A DNA stretch of 64,000 nucleotides from Callaeas wilsoni (taxonomy: Eukaryota > Chordata > Aves > Passeriformes > Callaeidae): contig VWPU01009501.1 of NCBI GenBank assembly GCA_013398955.1, positions 581,501-645,500 on the forward strand, read 5' to 3'. Each line of letters begins with the position of its first letter. The first letter of the stretch is position 1. Below are positions 1-12,331 of this stretch, piece by piece. Below the pieces are notes generated by a model. That model was not told where the DNA came from, made no database searches, and saw only the letters and a program-made list of their open reading frames with translations. The position numbers and the translations under genes were made by a program.

Positions 1-232
1 CACTGAGTCTGGTGCATGATCGCTGTGGTCAATCCTGTGTTCTTATTCAATGCTATTCCTAACTATCCTCTGTGTGTGTGTGTTTGTTCTGAGACTGTTT
101 GTGTGAATTGCTAGTGAACTTCAAGCTGGGTTAGGGGGCAAATAGGACAAGACCTCGGAGTGCCATCTCCCAGAGAGACCGGGATCAGGAATACTGGATT
201 CAGCTACCTCTAACACCGCATTCCCATTCTTC
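1..232 (+). repeat. Possible 3' part of an ERV LTR cut by the window edge
   Basis: The first ~230 bases differ in texture from the AT-rich DNA that follows. They are richer in G and C, contain a (TG)6 run at 71-82, and end in a segment around 150-232 that resembles the U5 end of an avian LTR, finishing in ...CTAACA. The left end lies outside the window, so no target-site duplication can be checked and no polyadenylation signal is visible. The orientation is a guess based on the terminal CA. It could instead be an unrelated old repeat or simply unique sequence. Confidence 0.33.
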
Positions 233-1256
233 AATTCAGTTACTTAGTTTTTAATATTATTTTACCTTTACTTATTTTTTCTACATTAGCAGTCTTCTTT
301 AAATTCCTGCTTTTTTTTAGCAAGCTTGACTTTAAAATTCTATATTATTCATAGTCTTCATATTGAAGATTTTGATGGTTTTTTGCTTAGTCTTATTTTT
401 TCTCATCCTTTCATTCCACTGTCAGTAGCGTGCACTCTACTTCATTAAATGTTGAAAATCCTGGACTTTGTTTTGCATGAGAAAGATAAAACCCCTCTCT
501 TTCCTTCTGTTACTGGATGCACTTTTAATTACATTTTATTTACATTACTCTTCTTTTTAAAGCCCCAAAAGTTGTTAAGGAGTACATTTTAGGTAATTTC
601 ATGCTGTTTCTATTTGAAAATGAGCACCACCCCAAGTATGACAATCATCTTGGGTAGTTTTTAGAGAAACTGTTGACAGGCATCTGGTTGAGTGCTTATA
701 ATAATCCTCAGGATTAGCTATGCCTAATTGCAGGCACTGGAACTCCAGTATCAAGTCTGTCCTTTCACTGAAGACTTACACGTGAAACTTTCATATATTG
801 ATGTGAACATAATCACAGGTGTTATACTTCTGGCAATTTTATTCTACATTTATCTCAAAATCTTGTTTTATCTTTGTAGAAGACTGACTGTTTGAAATGT
901 TCAAATAAGTGCAAATGGTGCTAATCCCTTGTTTCAGCAATAGAGTTTACTTTCTAAGTTCTCTAATAAAGTCTTATTCATTGTAGGAAGCATTGAACTG
1001 ATATAGTTTTTAATATTACGTCTGCTTATTTTTGCCTTCCAGAAAGAAACTCAGGGGTAGTGTCTAAGTTTGAGTAAATCACCTCAACCAACTAATTCGA
1101 GTTAGCTAGTTGATTTCAGTCAGTGGAGTAGTTAGTGATCTGGGCTTCAAAACCATGCAGACAGAGCTACCTGTTGAAAGGAGCGCCATTTTTATCTGAT
1201 ATTTGAAGTAACTTTTCTCTTACTTCCTTTGCCATATTTCACAACCACTTCAGTTG
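233..1256. other. Unique AT-rich stretch, nothing recognised
   Basis: AT-rich sequence with T-rich runs near 240-420. I see no open frame, repeat family or RNA gene in it. The stretch ends at the family A LTR target-site duplication. Confidence 0.6.
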
Positions 1257-1841
1257 GGGAACTGTTGTGGTGAATGAACCAACCACAAGAATGAAAAGGG
1301 GGCCGCTGAGCCCAGAAAAAGAGGTTTCGTGGGCTGGTTCCAAAGAGTAAAATCCCCCTCTGTGAGGATGGCTTCTCCCATCGAATTCCTATGACCTGAT
1401 GTAGGCTCGGTCTGTCTAACTGACAGTTGGCAGACACCCCTTGTATCTCCTAAGAAAAGGTAACCAGATCTGTCCCGCCCTTCCCTTCTTCCTATAGGTC
1501 CCTGCTATGTCACCCCCGCCCCCTTCCCTGTACCCCTTTAAAGCCCACTCAGTCTACTATCTTGTCTCTCTTCGTTTCCGGTCCCCGTCGAGGGAGCGTC
1601 TACAATAAACCCTTTGAATACTGGCCGAAGGAGCCACCTCTGCTCATTTGTTTCTGGTCACGCATGGGGTGTCTATAAGCCCCAGGCGCGCTAGGCTCCG
1701 TGCCTTCCACCACATGGGCTGGGAAGCTGACTAGCGAGGCGCCAAGGTACCACAGGGTGCTCTCCCTTTGTGTTGGGCACGCCTGGACAAGCTGCAGCTA
1801 TCCCAGCCCAGCCAGCGTGCTGGTGTATTAATATAGGGAAC
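1257..1841 (+). mobile_element. Solo LTR, family A copy 1, with 6-bp target duplication
   Basis: The LTR proper is 1263-1835 (573 bp). It starts TGTTGTGGTG and ends TTAATATA, and GGGAAC is repeated exactly at 1257-1262 and 1836-1841. It shows a TTTAAA box near 1537-1542 and AATAAA at 1604-1609, in the order expected for U3-R-U5 on the plus strand. The same element recurs inverted at 41172-41727 and 49105-49675, which fixes both ends. No retroviral coding sequence adjoins it, so it is a solo LTR left by LTR-LTR recombination. A 6-bp duplication fits class II (beta/alpha-like, ERVK-type) integrases; that class assignment is inference. The 81-codon minus frame over 1192-1437 is a by-product of the LTR. 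Confidence 0.92.
1604..1609 (+). promoter_or_regulatory. Polyadenylation signal AATAAA in family A LTR
   Basis: A consensus AATAAA sits about 230 bases before the LTR 3' end and ~65 bases after a TTTAAA box. It marks the R region and supports plus-strand orientation. The minus-strand copy at 41397-41402 keeps the same hexamer; the 49105 copy has AACAAA instead. Confidence 0.7.
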
Positions 1842-3210
1842 AATCTTCCTTACAGGAGGCAGTGATCCTCTCCTACAATTTTGTATCGCCTACCTCCACC
1901 AGAAATAGCCATTCACTTTATTTTATTCTCACAAGTTGCCACTTTTTATTGAATAACACCACCTTTGATATCCACAATAAATACAAGCCTGTGTTTCAAA
2001 CATAGGAAAAACCCCACATTTAACAATGCCAAAAGAGGTACTCTTCTGACAGCCTTTGGCCAGCTTGCAGCTGCCAGTTAGAATTTACTGCCACTGAAAA
2101 TAATGATGGAAGTCTTCTTTAAGTCTGACTTGGAAAATAAAAAATCAGTTTATTCTTCTTAACAATACACTAGTAAATCTGAAACACTTATGAGGGCTTT
2201 GGGGTTCCTTTTTACACTAGGAAATCAGATTTTTGTCACTGAGTCTACCATATTTGAAAGCCTATTAATTTTAAGGGACAAACCTAGAAAACTATAGGCA
2301 CAGTTATCATGCATTTGCAGTAGTCCTCTTTTAATACCTGGAAAAAAAACCCAAACAAGTTCTCCAGGAGATACATACAGAACACCAGAACTTGGGCTTT
2401 AAACATGCTTCTGTCTCATCCTTGACAATAGAAGTAGCTCCTTTAGGTTCAGGTTTGTTATTTTAGGTGGTATTTAACTGTTTAAATCAGTCATAGTCAT
2501 ATAAAAAATCCTGTTTCTCTCTTAATGCTTTCCTTCCAGACTGGTCTTTGTTCCAGATACTATGACTGCTATTAATTCGTTCAAACACACTTGAAAATTT
2601 TATGCTTTCCCATAAAATGTCATTATTTGCCTATTAAGGTGATCATCTTGTGCATCTCACTAATCTTTTGATGCATTCAATATATAATAGCAAAGCTGCC
2701 CATCTGTCATTTTTCATACAGCATACTTTTAGTATTTCTTCTGTTGGTAGCAACTTATTTCCTTAAGCAAATATAAAACCTATAAACTCATTGCATGGTG
2801 TTTATCATGATTTTAAATTTTATGATTGTTTTTCTCAAATCTTGAAAATGCATATTTACATTCTAATCTTGAAAATCAGTATTGTCAAAAAAGAACTATA
2901 TTAAAGACACTTGTTAAAGAGAACAACGGTAACAGTCAATGATCTAATTAGTACCTTGTCCTTCTTTGCACATTGTTTAGAAATATGGTTAGAAGAGCCA
3001 CAGACAGAGAAAGACAAATGAGACAACAAGATTATGAAGTACACTGAAAAGAAATGAACCAAGTTTGTTCTGACAAGACAAAGTCTGATGTGTCACTTCA
3101 GAGTGATTTACCTTAGAAGGCTGACTGGTTACCGCAGAGAGTCATATTATATGTGGCCATACATCTGGGCATATAATGAGTCCAAATAGTCTAAGATACA
3201 CTTAGGGTAT
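1842..3210. other. Unique AT-rich spacer between two LTRs
   Basis: AT-rich sequence without a recognisable repeat or credible open frame. It separates the family A LTR from the family B LTR, so the two are independent insertions. Confidence 0.6.
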
Positions 3211-3880
3211 ACATGTGTCTTGGGGTGATTCTATGACAATGCTCTATTCCCCATCGCCTGCTCGATCTCTAGAATGCAGTTTGTACCTTTAAACTGCAAA
3301 GGGAGACAGAAGCCGGGGAACTCTTCAGAGCAGCTCGCTTGACCTTGCAGTTGGATGTTTACATACTTTTCTTCTCCAGGCTGGCAGTTTTTCTGCCAGT
3401 TAGGAGGGTAGAGGAGAGAGTTTCCTCTCTAGGCCTTTGGCTTTCAGCTGAAAGACACTGCAATCTGCCTCAACAGCTTCTGTTCCTTTTTGGACTGTTT
3501 TCGGCTTGCTTCTTCATCCAAGAGCAGCTTATCATCTCCGGGATGCTCAGCGGGATTCTCCAGGGGGGTTTGCTAGACCCTGCCCGACTTAGGACTGCAG
3601 GAGCAGCTAAGTTTCACAAACAGAAGGGACTATATAAAATCCACCAGCCTTCTCCTGAGATGGGAGAGAATTTTCAACATCCTTTTCTACCCTGTGCCTG
3701 CGGGAGACTCTGTTTGTTAAACAAACAGTTTTTTTCTGACTTTCATTCAAGAAATTATTTCCTGAACCTGGAGAAGGGGGGAGGGGCTGCCTGGACCTGC
3801 TTGCCTTGCAGACAGGAGAGAGAGACACACCATTTTCAGTGTGTTTCCTCCTAAATTTGTGTCCAAACTGGCACAACATC
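3211..3880 (+). mobile_element. Solo LTR, family B copy 1
   Basis: The LTR proper is 3216-3875 (660 bp), TGTCTTGGGG...GGCACA. It is flanked by ACATG (3211-3215) and ACATC (3876-3880), a 5-bp target duplication with one change. A TATA box (TATATAAA) at 3631-3638 gives plus-strand orientation. The same element lies inverted at 12958-13605. In that copy the segment after the TATA box carries TTAAATAAATAG; here it has decayed to TTAAACAAACAG, so the polyadenylation signal is lost. The 171-codon frame 3339-3854, the longest in the window, lies wholly inside the LTR and is not a gene. No internal viral sequence adjoins it. A 5-bp duplication fits ERVL or some class II elements. Confidence 0.88.
3631..3638 (+). 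promoter_or_regulatory. TATA box of family B LTR
   Basis: TATATAAA sits inside the LTR about 240 bases before its 3' end, the usual place for the U3 promoter of a retroviral LTR. Whether it is still active cannot be told. Confidence 0.6.
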
Positions 3881-4700
3881 CTACCCTTGAGGGATTTTCC
3901 CTACGCGTATTTGTATCTCATGTAACAGGATAGCTACCTTGCATTTGGTGCAGGTAAGAGCTGGAGAAGAAGCAACCCATGGGAAGAAGCCTGCCTCTCC
4001 CAGTCTGCTGTGAGGTACTGCTAACATGAAAAATTGGTGTATGGACGGCACCTCTAGAGAAGGCAGTCCCTCAAATGCAAAGCACTGGATGTAGGAAGAA
4101 GACTATGCACAAGAAGCATGGCATGCTCTATGGGTTGGGTACCCTCTGTCAGGCACCAGCACGAGCCCAGACTGCAGCCAGGACACCAAACAGTCTGGTC
4201 AGAGTGTCTCTGCACTGCTCACTTCACAGTCCAATACAGAATGCCCAAAAGTGGCTCTCCACTGGAAGAAAAAATAAAAAAAGATTCTATAGATTACTGG
4301 AGGATTATGTTGAATAAATAGTATTCTTCCAATTTTAAGGCAATTTAGTGGCTACTTATCTTTCTTAAAAAAAGAGAATATTGCTGACCTTTCCTTTTTG
4401 ATATATGAGCTCCCTGACCATGTTTGGGCTTCATAAAATTTAAGTGCACTAGGGACCTCATTATTATATTACATTTCAGCACTGGTGACTCGAGAATGTG
4501 ATTTTTCAAGTTATGTGATCTGTGAGAACAATATCTTCATCTTGGGGAAGGAAAGAATATAGAGAGTAGTTTAATCACACACCTCCAAAGAACCAATTTA
4601 AAATTGTTTTGCTTTTTCAAAAAGTCTGTAGTTTTTCTGAGTTTTCACTCTACAAACTAATGTAGATTATGTCAAGCTAATTTTATGTTGGCATGTTTAA

Positions 4701-4807
4701 TAGGATGCATATACATAATATATAATGAATATTATATATAACATATAATATAATATAATATAATATAATATAATGTAATTCATTATATATTATGTATATG
4801 CATCCTA
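4701..4807. repeat. Perfect 30-bp inverted repeat around a (TATAA)n core
   Basis: The arms 4701-4730 and 4778-4807 are exact reverse complements over 30 bases. The 47-base centre is an imperfect (ATATA/TATAA)n array that is itself nearly self-complementary. The complementarity stops on both sides after 30 bases. The whole 107-bp unit could extrude as a cruciform. It may be a small hairpin transposon remnant or a palindrome made by template switching at an AT microsatellite; no terminal signature of a named family is visible. Confidence 0.93.
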
Positions 4808-5252
4808 ATACACTCCTGAATAATATACATTCATTAAAGATTCCAAAACACTGAAAATTTCCTTCTTATAAATGCAGATGAGATGGCTTCATCCTAAGTA
4901 CTGAATATATTCTAAAAATGTAGAGAAACAGACTGCAGTTAAAATAGGCTTTGGCTCTGCACAGACAAAATGAGGAAGTAGCAGGGGAGAGATTTCTCTC
5001 TATTGCAAACTTTTTCTATTAATTATTTGCATGAATATAAATTAGTATTTTGAATGTCATTAAAATAAAATACCTGCAACAGCATTCAGTTGTTATTCAT
5101 GGCATTCCACTCATGCACTCCTGCTAAAGTACAGGAGGAGAGAAAAAGCACTAACATTTAGAGGTGATAGATAAAAATGCTGAAGAATTATCCTTAGATC
5201 AAGAGTGGAACCAAAAGCATGTCATTTTATAAGGTTTGTGCATATGTGCATA

Positions 5253-5266
5253 TGTGTGTGTGTGTG
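5253..5266. repeat. (TG)7 microsatellite
   Basis: Seven uninterrupted TG units, preceded by TG-rich sequence. Confidence 0.85.
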
Positions 5267-5676
5267 AATCTGAAAGCTTCTTGAAAACTGCAAAAATTTG
5301 GGGTTCACACAAAACCTTGCAATGATATTTCTTGAAAAACTGTTGCTTTCATTCATTCCTCATTTGCAAATGAACAGGACTGTTTATTCCAGCAAATCCA
5401 GCATGTACCATTGTTTTCATTCCTTCAGGCTGCTCCCCTCATTTTCCCTAAGTACAAATTTTATTCACAAACCCCATATTTATTCAGTTAACATTAGGTA
5501 CTGCCTAAGATTGCTGGTAATTCTTGCAGTGTTTACTGTCTGGTTTCCTGCTCCATTGCACATGAGAAGAAACACTAACTTTTAAGTCGATGAGCCAGCA
5601 CAGATGATGCGGTCTATTTGGTATTAAAGTGTTGTTTAAAATACATCCCTAGAGCAAATAACACAAGTAATTGTGA

Positions 5677-5695
5677 TTTTTTTTTTTTTTTTTTT
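5677..5695. repeat. Poly-T tract (19 bases)
   Basis: Nineteen consecutive T. There is no adjoining SINE or LINE body, so it is more likely a simple mononucleotide repeat than a retroposon tail. Confidence 0.8.
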
Positions 5696-8600
5696 GTGCT
5701 GTGATTACTCTCAAATTATGTGACCAGTGCTGAGTATAAAAATTTGTACAGAGATTAATTTCTCTGTATTTACTGCCACCAACTTTTTTGGGGTATTACT
5801 CAATTTGCTCATCTAACACTTCAAATTGTAGGATCAAATCACATAAAAGTCAAACAATAATTTGCTATTAAAATTTGTACAATTACAAGAGAGTTCAGGC
5901 ATTAAACTCTAACTGTACACAATTTTGTTCTAAACTTCCTAGATGCCAGCAAAGTCTGTAAGATATTCTGACACATTTTTATTTCATTTCCATGACTATG
6001 CTTTTGAACAAAAGAGACTTAATATAACTTGCTAGCCTTAATTTCTGCTTTAATGTTTGTTTTGAGAAATATATCCTGCCATGAGATAATTTGATATATT
6101 TTTAAATAACAGAATTAAGGGAAAAAATCCTAAGTAATATTGTTCAGTGTGTAAGTCCCCAAACTTGATTAAAGAAGAGAGAGAGGAGCCCATTCAATGT
6201 CTTCCATCTGTCACTGACTTTGCACCTGCCATTGGCAGACTCAGGAGTATTGCTGAAATGGGCTCTGTCATATTTCAAACAGCAGGAATCTTTGGCATTT
6301 GGTCATGGACTCACCTCCATAATGCCTGAAAAACCACATGTGGTCCTACTGCCAAGATGCCTCTGCCCATCCCTCTCACTTCAGAGTAGGGGGAAGACTG
6401 AGAGGCCTTTTTGTGTCTTCTAGCTAACAGCTGCTGAACAGAAGATACCAAACTGGTATTCAGTATCGTACAAATATCCAGAAGGAAAACCCTGGTGATG
6501 CTAGATAGTGGAAAATTAGTTGAGCTGAGAGAAGTACTGGAAAAAGAGACTTTATTTTTCCAAAATAGAAAATGCCATGCAGAGTGTCTTTTTTGTTAAA
6601 CACAATCTTGCTGCTTGTATAAGAACATCCACAAGGATTTTACTTTGGGCAGAAAGAAGCTCACTTGCTGAACTGATCTTTGACGCCACATTCCTCTGTT
6701 AAGAAATCTTGTGCTTGGCACTTCTACAGAACTGGGAAAGTATAAGTTTTATCAAATACTGAAAAATCCTTGACTTAGACTGAAATCTCATATTCTTTCC
6801 TTTGCATTTGAGAACTCTGTACATTTTTCTTCGCAAGAATGCTATTTCAAGCTGGGAAATTTTAGAGCAATTATAACAATTATGTTCATCACCAAACTCT
6901 GCCTGACAAATGAGTATGACTGCAGTGACCTCCTCAGTTTCTCCCAGATGCTATGTTTCTCACCGCCAGTGCCATTAATCAAAGATGTGACGCACATATC
7001 TCTGTACAAAAGTGGAAATGAGTCAGCCACTATAGATCTATGTGACTTCTTGCAGATGCTCAGGCGCCACTGAGTCGTGACTTGAGCAACCAACTGCTTC
7101 AAAGCTGCATAGTATTTGAAGTATTCTTTCACAGAAAAAAATCAGCAGGAACCTTGTTCCTAGTTTAGTTCTATTACATAACACAATGTGTTGGGTGCCA
7201 CATATCTATGCTGCACCTAAATACTGCAAGGATGGAAATATGAATATGTGATTTTCCCCTTCCTTTTCCTACTACTTCCAGCTGAGACAATCATATGTAA
7301 GTTTTATATGTCTCTGACCATGAGCATTTCAAGCTTTCATTGGCCTGACTCTCACTGTGGTAAGTTTTTATCTTTCAGCATTTTCAGTAAAAGTAGATAT
7401 GTTGTTTATAAAGAAATTGAACAACTGGTATTTATGGTTACAGGACATAAAAGCCTTAATTAGTTCAGTGGTCATTAATTACTAATTCACTAGTCAGAAA
7501 TTTTAATGTAAAATGTGTTATTAAAGGCTAAAATGTTTTTCTCAGCCAGCTGACTTTAGCAATCTAACAGTTAAGCTTCCAGTCCAAGACAGGCATTCAG
7601 GATCCCTCCACGATCAAAGGTGAGACATCCTACAGAAACTCTGTGATTATACAGTTACTAATTCCACCTATTTTAAAATTAAAATAGATGCCCTTGGATT
7701 TGATTCTCTCTGTTGATTAGCTTTATCAAGTAGCTATTTAATTTTTGGATAGCTAAAATTACTTGCCATGAATACTAACCTAAAAATTATGGAATACTCA
7801 GGGAACGGTGCTCTGGTTTGCCTTCATTCAGTTACTTCTACTAAGATGTTCCCATTAAATATTTAGTCCCATTGATTTAATATAAAACAGCCTTAGATAG
7901 ATAGCAAAACCACAGGTTTAAAAAGCCTGCTGGCAGAAAATTGTTCTTTGTACTCAATGAACAGATATTTCCCACTTGAGAGTAACCCTGCATTAAAGAA
8001 CAAGTATATATTTTTGCTCTGAAAAAAAGGACTAGTACTATTCTTTTCACACGTTTCAATGATCTATCTGGTGGCAAAGATAGTAAATGTTTAATTTATT
8101 GTTACTTTAGATTGACAGGAAGCACAGCTCTTCAGGGCTCACTGAGGATATATGATGTCCGGTTTATCCTTTCACTGAAGTGACTGAAGATATTGGTCTT
8201 TCTTCTCAATATATCTCTTTGCAAACAGATTTGTTCAAATCTGTATGTGTTGTTAGTCATCTTTAACTGATTTTGCTGCCTGAGCCTATACAAACCAAAA
8301 CCAAATCTGTATGATCACATGGAAAACAAGACTTAAGATTGCTTGTGGCTGCCTTAACTATTGTCAAGGCATTAACAACAACATGTTAATTAAGAGTCTG
8401 TTCACCCATAGTATTTGTTTCAGTGCTTTGCCAATGCCACAGTAAATATTGCTACTGGAATTAGTGCAAAACTAATCAGTTGTTTCTTACCTTGATGGAA
8501 AAACTATGCTTTAACAAACTTAACTGTGTCTTTAACATTACTGGCTAGTCAGTAAAACTGGATTCTCTAGAAAGTAATAAAAACATTCTCTTCTAACCAT

Positions 8601-10243
8601 AGACTGAAGCCATGCAATGATATGTAGGGGTTTTTTAAGAAAGGGCAAAGCAAATAGAACAAATGAAACACAGGGTAGGATAAGGAGGGTGTGCTAGAGA
8701 ATATTGATTAGTTTAGTGAGTTCAAGTCTCCTAGGCTATCTTAACTAAGACACAATCTTAGCATACAATGAATAAATTAATTGAGGCTGAGAACTTAAGG
8801 AAGGCTCATTAACCACTTATAATCTTGAACAAGACTTCCCATAGAAATAGCAACTGGGAGTTATCAATGTAACCCATTTAAAATTTGATCTAGTTAAGTT
8901 TATGGAAAGTTATCTATGAGACAGCTGTTTCAAATAGCAGGGGACTTGATCTAATGACTCTGCTAACCTGTGCTCCTCGTACTTATCTTTTGAAAAGCTC
9001 AGACTTTTCCTTACTTCTATACGTTATTAGGTACTCCGTGTTTCAAAAAGACCAATAAAAAATTACTACCTTGTTCCGTGCCGGGAAGTCTTTTATTTTG
9101 TGGCATGAAATTCCACAGACTTAAGACCCAAACTAGGACAACACACTGTTGTTAAAAGATACGCCATATCTAATACTTTCTCCTCATGAATGCATAGCAG
9201 TCAGGCTGCTTTCTCCAGTTTCGATTTTATCTGTTGTATTTTTTTGTTTGTTTTTATTTTTGCCAAATGTTTTAATCCAAAAACTAGAATTTACTTTTTT
9301 ATTCTATATTTCTGGGAGTTATCAAGTTTATTTTTCTTTCCTTTCTCATATAAAACCAACAAGAGCTTTAGGGATTCTCTTATCTTTCAGGAACATGAGC
9401 ATGTCCCTGCTTCCCAGCATGACCATATTTCTTATTCTTGTGTCTTGTTTTCCACTGTTCAGTGAGATACTACTTGTATATGAATATCATTCCTTAAATT
9501 TAACTAGAATTATATTCATAAGATATTGGAAAAAATCGATCTCATGGTTAACTCGAAGAAAGATACGCAGGTTCACCAGCTTTAGGTGTAACATCATTCA
9601 GGTTTGTTGCTCAAGTGTCAATGGCAGAGCAGATGAAATTTGAGCAGCCACATCTATATGAAGATACGTTCGTCTGATATAAGCCACATCCCATACTATT
9701 AACAATTTATCTTTTTATTCTGTTGTGGTTTTTTCCCCAGAAGAAATAACTATTTTTCAAGAGGCAGCTTACCAAGAAACTTACCTGAGGTATTTGCAGT
9801 CATTTTCCTGCATGGCATGGTGTCTGGAAGTCTAGAAATAGTTTAAACTAATAAACTAATAGGTACAATAATCCTTGTTTAATCATAAAGCAGCTTTGTT
9901 TGGGTTTTCTTTTTCTTCTTTACAGGACAGTGCAGTTTGATCCACTGGGTGTTTTTTGAGCTGTGCTTCCAGCTGCTGCTGTAGATGCATTGCTTGGGCT
10001 TGGACAAATCCCTGTCATTCCACTTTCCTTTTCACTCACATTAAAAATGTGGGCCCCACTGGGTGTCTTAAATCACTGAAGGAAAGAGCTGAGGCATGGG
10101 CCCAGACCAGTGAAGAGGTTTGTAGCTAACCAAAGTGAAATGGTAAACAAAACGCAACTTGTTCTCTTCCTATCCCTATTCTCTGTCAGAGAATTGCAGT
10201 AGTTCTGGAGGTGATGACTGAAAGCCCTGGAAGTGCAAAAGAA

Positions 10244-10260
10244 TTTTTTTTTTTTTTTTT
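10244..10260. repeat. Poly-T tract (17 bases)
   Basis: Seventeen consecutive T with no recognisable retroposon beside it. Confidence 0.8.
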
Positions 10261-11752
10261 AGCAAGGGTAAAGTATATGCACTGTTTTATACACAATTCC
10301 TCATACTGTGTTCCTTAAATTAAAAACATAGTGTATACTGCTCTTTTACCTAAATAACTGTGTACTGAAGATGTTCATCTACTCTATTAAAATAAGCTCA
10401 AATTTTTTTTAAATAAAGTTTTACTATTAGATTTATATACTTAGACTGTAATCAGACAGAAAACACAATTCAGAGGAACGGTGATACATATTTTAACATC
10501 AAAGATTTGCAGATCTTTCCCATTGACCTTCTCTTTAATTACTTTGTCCTTTGGTAATAAAGTTAGCAGGAACTTTTTATTGCAGGATATTTGTACAAGA
10601 TTAAAAATATCCCCAGGAACTTACACAGTGTCAAGAGTAAATTAATACTCTTGTGCTCTTGCTGGAACTGGAAGCTTGGCAACTGAGTCAGACATTAGCC
10701 TGCAATATTCTGACTTTCAGTAAAAGACTTAAATGGAATTAGTACACTTCAAGAGTGCTTCAGAGGATCTTATTTCTACACTTCAATGAAACACAGAGAA
10801 ATGTAGGTGGTGTGGACATAACATGTGTGTTTGCATAGCTACATCTCTTGCTTTCTCTGGCCAGAGAACATTCAACACAGATACACACAACACTCACCCC
10901 GTTCCCACCTCCACTACGCATATATGAAAGGTATATATAGTAATGATAAAACACAGAATGTTAAAATAAAATAAAATACATTAATATGAGCAGAAATTAG
11001 GAGCGATTTAAATTTAATTTCCTTGCAGTATCTTTAACACTGTATATTAGAATCCAGGACTATGTTATCTCAGTTGCCCAGTAAAGTCATCTGTCAGCTA
11101 GTACTGCCTTACTTTCTTGGGATCTAAATCTTTTTGGCATTACTCTCATTCGCATTTCTCATCCAAAACTTTGCAGTGATCCAGTTATAGGTGGAGCACT
11201 TGCAAGGTCCTGCGTGAATAGTTGTAGGGAGGAATGGAGATGATCCATTCAACAGCAACCAATGAGATTTATCTTTAGTGTAGCATCCTCAAGACCAGGG
11301 AATTTCTCCATGGGAAATGAGAGAGGTTGGGGTGCTGACAGTGCCAAGTGGAGAGGTTTAGTGTACACATTGCTGGAATGAACACCCTGTTCACCCACCT
11401 GGGGACAGTGAGCAAAAGCATTTGGACCCCTTCTCTCACCAAGCAGTTCAGATTCATAAGATCAAGCAAAGCCACCCTAAACAAAAGCTACCAGTTTATG
11501 GACTGAGCAACCCAGGGAAAGTGAGATTATTTCATTCCCAGATGAAAGCTAGGGTCTCTCACTTTCTACTCATCAGTTTCCAGACCTCATTAAAATATGA
11601 TGAGAGACTATAATGGGGTTGAAGGGTGGAAGTGTGGGTTCAGCTCTCAAATTAAGAAAATCTTCATCTTCACAACTTAACTTTGGCTGATTTTCATGAC
11701 CTCTAAAGAAAAAGCTGCTTGTTATTTATTCTGCAGTGTTCCTTTTTCATCT

Positions 11753-12331
11753 GTTGCTGTAGTGGGTTGGCCCTGGCTAGGCGCCAAGTGCCCACTCAGT
11801 CACTCTATCACTCACCTCTCCTGCCGGGACAGGGGAGAATAAGCTGGAGCACAGCAGGGTGAGATAAGGCAGTTTGATTACAGCATAAAGCAAAGAGCAA
11901 AGCAAGGTCTGCGCGCGCAAGCGAAAGAGAAAAACAAAGTGTCAATCTCTACTTCCCATGGGCAGCGATGTCCGGACACCTCCCGGGAAGCAGGGCCTCA
12001 GCACGCGTAAAGGTTGCTCCGGAGGACAGTCAGTGAAAAACCCACTAGTGTCCCGCCTTCCTCCTCTCTCCCTTAGCTTTTATATCTGAGCTGACGTCAC
12101 ATGGTATGGAATATCCCTTTGGCTAACTTGGGGCAGCTGGCCTGGCTGTATAGCCGCGCAGGACCTTGGCCGCCCCCATCCTCTTCGATGGGGGAAGGAA
12201 CATCAGAGGGGCAGTGCTGCCCGGCAGTAGCCAAAACACTGCCCTGTTATCAGCACCCATCCAGCTACCAATGCAAAGCACAGCACTGTCAGGGCTGTGA
12301 GCTTTACCTTGATCAGACCCAATACAGTTGC
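11753..12331 (-). mobile_element. Solo LTR of avian ERVL-like group, short form
   Basis: The LTR proper is 11758-12326 (569 bp). Read on the minus strand it runs from TGTATTGGGTC to ...CCCACTACA. GTTGC is repeated exactly at 11753-11757 and 12327-12331, a 5-bp target duplication. A TATA box (ATATAAAAG) lies at 12077-12085 on the minus strand next to a TGACGTCA site (CRE-like, around 12091-12098). Its 3' terminal ~90 bases match the corresponding end of the longer LTR at 42096-43165, and the 5' end (TGTATTGGG versus TGTACTGTG) is also alike, so the two are related. The element is GC-rich against its surroundings. Overlapping open frames of 63 to 124 codons here are artefacts. Confidence 0.9.
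12077..12085 (-). promoter_or_regulatory. TATA box of ERVL-like LTR with adjacent CRE-like site
   Basis: ATATAAAAG on the minus strand, with TGACGTCA just upstream in transcription order. The pair sets the LTR orientation and marks its U3 promoter. Confidence 0.6.

Larger units (their letters stand above)
3881..11752. other. Long unique AT-rich region without a supported gene
   Basis: About 7.9 kb of AT-rich DNA. It holds the inverted repeat at 4701-4807, a (TG)7 run at 5253-5266, and poly-T tracts at 5677-5695 and 10244-10260. The longest open frame is 164 codons (9149-9643, plus). It is rich in F, L, I and S as expected from T-rich DNA, and matches no family I recognise. I see no LTR or CR1 in this stretch. 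Confidence 0.55.

Noticed and set aside
3339..3854. 171-codon open frame, the longest in the window
   Set aside because: It lies wholly inside the family B LTR, is overlapped by a minus-strand frame, and is absent as a frame in the second copy of the LTR.
9149..9643. 164-codon open frame rich in hydrophobic residues
   Set aside because: T-rich DNA gives F/L/I/S-rich frames; a second frame overlaps it, no domain is recognisable, and a frame of this length is only mildly unusual for 64 kb.
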